The position numbers and the translations under genes are program-made. Positions 59,375 to 64,000 of a DNA stretch of 64,000 nucleotides are shown in pieces. Numbering within the stretch: the first letter of the stretch is position 1; each line of letters opens with the position of its first letter. The notes below the pieces were generated by a model, which was not told the DNA's origin, did not search any database, and was given only the letters and a program-made list of their open reading frames with translations. The DNA is from Phytophthora sp. 'mugwort' (lineage: Eukaryota > Oomycota > Peronosporomycetes > Peronosporales > Peronosporaceae): the NCBI GenBank assembly GCA_033558025.1, contig JAUCEF010000013.1, positions 3,899,001 to 3,963,000 of the forward strand, given 5' to 3'.

Positions 59375-59879
59375 TTTTTCGTCGAATGAAGGCGGCTGGC
59401 TGACAGCTAGTGCAAACTCTCCTCGGCCTAGACTACGTTGCGCCTAGTCGTCGGAAGCGCGCTAATATTGCAGGAATTCGATCTTGCACTTACCATAATC
59501 AATGAAAAATAAGTTACGACTTCCTAGAGTACCGGTAGGACTCAATCCTACGCGTATTCTGTACGGTATGTCGTAACATTTACACTCTAGCGTGCCCGGT
59601 TGCAATGCTGCTTACATTCAGCTATTTGTAGAACATCCGCCGTCCCTTCCACAGTGTAAGGATAGCGGAAGGGTGCGTAACCTTACTGTACATAAGGTTC
59701 TCCGGAAATCTGCCGATGGAAGAAAAGCATCCAATGACGAGTTAGTGGAATTTTATCGCCGACTGCGGCATGATCATTTGATAATAAACCGGACCCGCCC
59801 CGGCTGCCAATGAAGCTAAAACCAAAGGTCGTAGGGCCACTAAAGCATTACCGTAGAGTACATGTACATGACAATCGAC
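59375..59879. other. Stretch between recombinase element and AT-rich island
   Basis: A 73-aa plus-strand ORF (59592-59813) with VHKVLRKSADGRKASNDELV looks coding-like, but I do not recognise it. Nothing else is seen. Confidence 0.35.
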
Positions 59880-59939
59880 AACCAGCATGCGATCAATCTT
59901 CATCCCCTCAACATAAATAGTTTTTGATAATTGAGCAGC

Positions 59940-60125
59940 AAGGCCATTGCAATGCTTGCATCATTTATGAAAAAGCATTCTTCTATCTTCTTTATGATCA
60001 AGACGATTATAATCTTTTAGAGGTGCTCTATAAAAACTGTTCGTATTTGGGGCTTCCAAAATGAAAAAAATGTTCATTATCATCTCTTATCGTAGCTAAA
60101 TATTTATGTGCTTTGCGTTTGATTT
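59940..60125 (-). pseudogene. Remnant resembling a short giant-virus protein (HxD-RR type)
   Basis: Minus-strand frames read KAHKYLATIRDDNEHFFHFG then SPKYEQFL, a stop and frameshift, then DYNRLDHKEDRRMLFHK. A strand with FG followed by Tyr, then an H-K-D/E-x-R-R segment resembles a small uncharacterised protein family of chloroviruses and other large DNA viruses. The match is from memory of the pattern and the fragment is short, so the family call is weak. Confidence 0.3.
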
Positions 60126-60416
60126 CTCCACGTTGTAAAACATCAAAAGTAGGAAATTGCTTTTATAAAAAAAGATCAATTTGTGCTCAAAGGTAAAAAC
60201 TTATATATTCGGGAGTATTATTATGCATATTCGAGATTTATATATATTAATAAAGTTTGGTGGTCACGAAAGTTCAATATTTCTAATTAGTACAGGATCA
60301 TGATCATATATGATAATATTTCTGTGGGTAATAAACGTAATATCAAATCCCGTTGGTATAACAAACTTTGATATCTTCAAACATGTTTTACTTTCTATAT
60401 ATAGTAGCTCATAATT

Positions 60417-61200
60417 CTAAGATATATTCTGTTTTTGCATCCATCTAGAAACAACAGGTTTTGCTATTAATCGTTGTACAGTTTTCTCAAGTTCTGATAT
60501 TCCTTTTAGTATCTTTTGTATCATAGCCATGTTTAAAATACCTACTTGTGAATAATCAATATTCCATTGTAATCCGTCTAGATCATTTTCCTCCTCAATC
60601 TTCATATATTCATTTTCACTAAAAAATACCATTTCTGAAGCGACCGGAATGACTGCTTGAGAATTGAGACCCAGGTTTGAGCACTTTAGATATTTTTTTT
60701 CATTTGAACGATACAGGTCTAAACTTCATATACAACTCTTCATCTATATCAACGTCATGGATATCTGTCTTTATACGTCTATCTGATGAAGAATACATTA
60801 CGTTAGCTCAGACTAAAATTTGCTGAGAGCGTATAACGAGTTGGTTCAATATCTAAGTCACTTCACGTACTGTATTACTCGAGATGGAATAGCTTCTGGT
60901 CTTTGTTTCTCTAATAGCTACAGTAACTGCTGTTGATCCATTAAAAGCCACGTATCCACTAAATGAAGTTGTTCCATCATTGAAAATTGTCATTCGTGTG
61001 AATTGTTTCCTAATCTGAAATCATTATTACTTACAGTCCCTATCCAAACTGGGTTTGAAGAAGTTCCATTACTTCCTGAATGACACTGAGCCTGAAACTC
61101 TACAGGTGAAGCATTTGACACTAGGCATCTCAAGACGTTATTATATGAACCATCGACATAGGAAGCAAACCCTGTAACACAGAGTTGATTAGACTAGCTG
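60417..61200 (-). pseudogene. Tail-fibre-like protein with peptidase S74 chaperone domain
   Basis: On the minus strand, 61200-60850 has beta-rich repeats (SNASPVEFQAQCHSGSNGTS, then NPVWIGTVSNNDFRLGNNS) typical of viral fibre shafts. Next, near 60800-60700, comes SSDRRIKTDIHDVDIDEEL and FRPVSFK, the start signature of the intramolecular chaperone (peptidase S74) domain, which trimerises fibres and cleaves itself off after the Ser. The end at 60632-60417 reads GLQWNIDYSQVGILNMAMIQ and LKGISELEKTVQRLIAKP, matching the domain's last helix. Stops and frameshifts break the gene near 60690 and 60860. S74 domains occur in phages and in large eukaryotic DNA viruses; a eukaryotic virus origin is inferred from context. 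Confidence 0.65.
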
Positions 61201-61420
61201 AGGTAGAAGATGACTACATTAAAGCTAATATCATTGATGTGCGTTTACATAATACCGTTTTGAAATTAGTGTAATTTGGCTGGCAATCTGAGTCAGATTG
61301 CCAGACTATCTGACACCCAGTTTGTTGGATGGAATACCACATTTGGATTAGTTGTATTATAATCATTAACTCTTTAACTACCGCGCCATTTCTAAGAGGT
61401 CTAGTTGAGAAGCAAATCAT

Positions 61421-61900
61421 ATCGCCTCATTTCGAATTTTTAAGCCATTACAACTCGATTTGCAGCCTCCGGCAACGATTTCCCCCCAAAGTCGCTTTTC
61501 TCCCTTGTTGCTAACGACGCTGTGGCATGAAGAGCCTTGAATGCACGGCAGATGCTGGTGAGAAAGACATGGGTCTGTGTGGCTGCTGCGATGCGGTTGA
61601 ATGCGACTGGGAGAGGTACGGCGGTGAGGTGATAGAATCTGGTGTTCGGCTACAACGCAAGCTGTCGAAGCGACGCCGCCAGAACCTTCTGTGCGCTTCT
61701 CGCTGTGTCGACTATACATATATTTGAAGCCGGGGAGAATGAGAGTCGACGTCCCATTCTGCATCAAACGAAAGCTTCAAGAACAATGCCAGACAGCGCA
61801 AAGGTAAGCGTATTCAATGTTATATAGCTGTAGGTTACGTTAACTTGGTTACACTGATGATTGACTTATTGGCACGCTTCCGTGTGAACGCTAGAGGGTC
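61421..61900. other. Flank between AT-rich island and piggyBac element
   Basis: ORFs on both strands have no recognised domain. A possible right end of the island and the left end of the piggyBac element lie here, but no inverted terminal repeat could be identified with only one end in view. Confidence 0.4.
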
Positions 61901-61914
61901 GTCCATCGTCGCTC

Positions 61915-63990
61915 TACACACCGCTTCAAGCGCTTCTCGAATTCCAGGCGACTGCGCTTTGAAAACATCCTGGTAGTGAAAAGCACTGAAACATTCAAAT
62001 GGAAGCCACGCTCACATTTGGTGCAGCCATACCTGGATTTCTTGGCGACTTCTCTGAGACTGCATAGATAACACTTGAGCTTACCATTGCTGTGTTGCGT
62101 TGTGTTGGGGGTGATGATGTGCAGGGAGGTGTCAGATCCAACGACGTCATCCTAGGGTTCGCGCTGGCGTTTCTTCTCACGGCGCAATCGCTGCTTCCTG
62201 ATTGCCTTTTCATTCCGCGTCAAACTGTCGGCAACTTGCCGCTTGAACTCGCGCAGGCTTGAGGTCGCGGTAGTTATTCTCTTCAGCAGCGCAAATGCGT
62301 TGATGATCGCAAGGTCGATAAGTCACGTGAAAAGCGTCATGTCCAGCCGCTTCTCACGTCGACGAGTTGGGTTTGTTGCTCGAAGCTGATCCACGCAGTC
62401 TACTCCGTTCATGAAATGGTTGTAGACAGCGATAACAGTGGGAGCCATGAAAAAAAAATCTCCCGGTGTTGAACACAGTCATCTGTCCATCGCTAGGATA
62501 GCGGCCATGGCAGTACGCCACAGCTTGATCTGATGCTCTACGCAGCGTCGAGTAGACGATGTTGAACGCAAGTCGTTGGAATAGAAGATGACTACCTTGC
62601 GAGCTTTGTATGCAACGTAGCCCGCTCTCTCTGCCATCACGATTGTCGGACGATATTCTGTCCGCTGCGCTTTGGGCAGCCTCCGTTGAGCTTTCTGATG
62701 TTCTGTCGCCTTCGTGTTCCAGTCCGATTCGAGATCAACTGCTGCTAGCAACTCCCATTCTCCACGATCGGCTTCAGCAACACGTAGAACGGAGGCTTCC
62801 ACTGCCGGCTTGTTCCACTTGTCAATCAGGTTTATTGGCACGGTGCCAGTGGTGTGCATCTCTCCATCCGTGAACGCCAACAAGGCCCTTGCAAAAATGT
62901 GACTCGTGTAGAAATTGTCCGAGACAGTGAGTCGGTAGCCGGTGGGGGAACGTAGTTGCTTTGTCTGGTGCCAGATCATCGCCATCCAAAGCGCTGTCGC
63001 CGACTTGGCAGCCACAGGAACATCTTCGCATCGAAGTATGTTGTAGACTGGGGTGCGAAGCACTGGGAACTGCTCTGAGTATCGCTGCACGGGATATGTT
63101 GGTTGGGTGTTGCCGGATGAATTATCCCAAATCGAGTGCACATACAATGCATTCCAGCTGACAACAGCGTAAAACCGAGCGCCTTATTTGTCCGGCTTTG
63201 ACGGCATGTACGTTCGCGCTCGCGAGCGAGCCTTGGTTCGGACAGTCATCTCGTCAATGCTACTCACGCCTGTCGGAACTGCAAACTCAGCAAAGCGCTT
63301 TTGGAGGTGCGCCAGCAGCACTCCGCTGTGCCATAGCGGGTCGCGCACCTTGTCAGTATTCCGGTCGTTGGGTGCGTGAAATGTCAATGCGCGGATGGTC
63401 TGGAATCTCGTTCGCGGCATCGTCTCCATAAAGGCCGACTGGCTGAATAAACGCTTGTCAGACCAGAACTTAGTAATGTTATTCAGCGGGCAAACGCTCA
63501 TTGCAATCTCTAGCCCACAATAGGCGTTGAACTCACTCTCTTTAGTCGCGGTGATCTGCGGGCAGTTAAAGTGACCGATGTCCACTTTTGCAGGCTTCGC
63601 CGGAAAGCTCCTGTGAAACAGAGGGCGAAGTGTCCGTGCTCGGCATTGTCTTGGTAAGCCTTGGCAACCTTGGCTTCCGTGACAACATGAAGCTCGCTCT
63701 GCGGATTTCGTGACTCCATGTACGATTTTCCAAGAGCACTTGGCTGGTATACGTAGTTAGGCTGCTCGATACCAGCTGACACTGCGCCATCGCTGACAGC
63801 CGTACACTGAGCTTCCTCATCAATCTGCCCTTCGCTGCGGGCCTGTGCACCACCATTGAAATGATCGCCGTGATCGTGATAGCCGACGCCAATATCTGCT
63901 GACCATGCACAACGTGTACGCCGCCATGAAGTTGTCCAGAACGAGCGAGCGGGACGCCGACTTCACGCTGAGTGCCGCCGGCAACTTGTC
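61915..63990 (-). pseudogene. PiggyBac-type transposase, near complete but broken
   Basis: Read on the minus strand from the right edge. N-terminal acidic region (YVYQPSALGKSYMESRNPQS); core entry KFWSDKRLFSQSAFMETMPR then TRFQTIRALTFHAPNDRN; first Asp box SSIDEMTVRTKARSRARTYM; then KPDK followed by an in-frame TAA (63184-63186) where the frame resumes at once with ARFYAVVSW. Second Asp box LTVSDNFYTSHIFARALLAF; the third Asp in MNGVDCVDQLRATNPTR (near 62400); C-terminal Cys-rich finger KCYLCSLREVAKKSRYGCTK with CERGFH (about 61990-62080), which in piggyBac binds the transposon ends. Further breaks: a frameshift near 63570, others near 62470, and stops near 62320 and 62155. The element continues beyond the window. 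Confidence 0.8.
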
Positions 63991-64000
63991 CGCTTCCTGT

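Larger units (their letters stand above)
59880..61420. other. AT-rich island with virus-like gene remnants
   Basis: About 1.5 kb is clearly richer in A and T than everything around it and contains long A/T runs. Coding-like remnants on the minus strand use AT-rich codons. Two resemble genes of large DNA viruses (listed separately). Both edges are abrupt, and transposon sequence lies on either side. It is best read as a decayed insertion of foreign, probably viral, DNA. Confidence 0.6.

Noticed and set aside
1..64000. RxLR, Crinkler or other secreted effector genes
   Set aside because: No ORF combined a signal peptide with an RxLR-dEER or LxLFLAK motif.
1..64000. CRISPR arrays, operons or ribosome-binding sites
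   Set aside because: Gene structure is eukaryotic with spliceosomal introns; no spaced direct-repeat array is present.

Overview
The window looks like nuclear DNA of an oomycete, most likely a Phytophthora or close relative. The basis is: short GT-AG introns of about 50-110 bp, compact spacing between host genes, a GPCR fused to an inositol-polyphosphate 5-phosphatase (an oomycete-type 'GPCR-bigram'), oomycete-style lipid-kinase and FYVE fusions, and a dense mix of Gypsy, Crypton-like, piggyBac, Tc1/mariner, pogo, Harbinger and Mutator remnants. The genus is inferred from gene content, not from a search.

Layout. 1-8.7 kb is transposon debris: a decayed Ulp1-like peptidase, a PIF/Harbinger element between 26-bp inverted repeats, a Mutator-like transposase and unrecognised ORFs. 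8.7-35.7 kb is a gene island with eight host genes: (1) a DysF-PH-PIPK lipid kinase (-), (2) a Na+/H+ exchanger (-), (3) an SDR-FYVE-armadillo-BTB fusion (+), (4) an ATG11/FIP200-type autophagy scaffold (+), (5) a small single-pass membrane protein (+), (6) the GPCR-5-phosphatase (-), and (7, 8) two convergent MscS-type channels. One Crypton-like tyrosine recombinase remnant (21.4-23.6 kb) interrupts the island. 35.9-64 kb is repeat-rich: pogo, a Tc1-type element with about 204-bp inverted ends, a probable hAT remnant, a plant-type mariner element with TA-flanked ends, and rearranged Gypsy fragments with gag and pol in opposite directions. Beyond these lie tRNA-like sequences, a dispersed LSU rRNA piece, a second and different tyrosine-recombinase element, an AT-rich island with virus-like gene remnants, and a piggyBac element running off the right edge.

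How the genes relate. Several island genes concern phosphoinositides and endomembranes. The PIPK would make PI(4,5)P2 or PI(3,5)P2, the GPCR-linked 5-phosphatase would remove 5-phosphates, the FYVE fusion would read PI3P, ATG11 would scaffold autophagy initiation, and the exchanger resembles endomembrane NHEs. They sit on both strands with their own promoters, so this is proximity and not an operon. Intron-exon structures were worked out by hand from splice consensus, frame continuity and domain continuity. Nearly all transposon ORFs carry frameshifts, stops or substituted catalytic residues.
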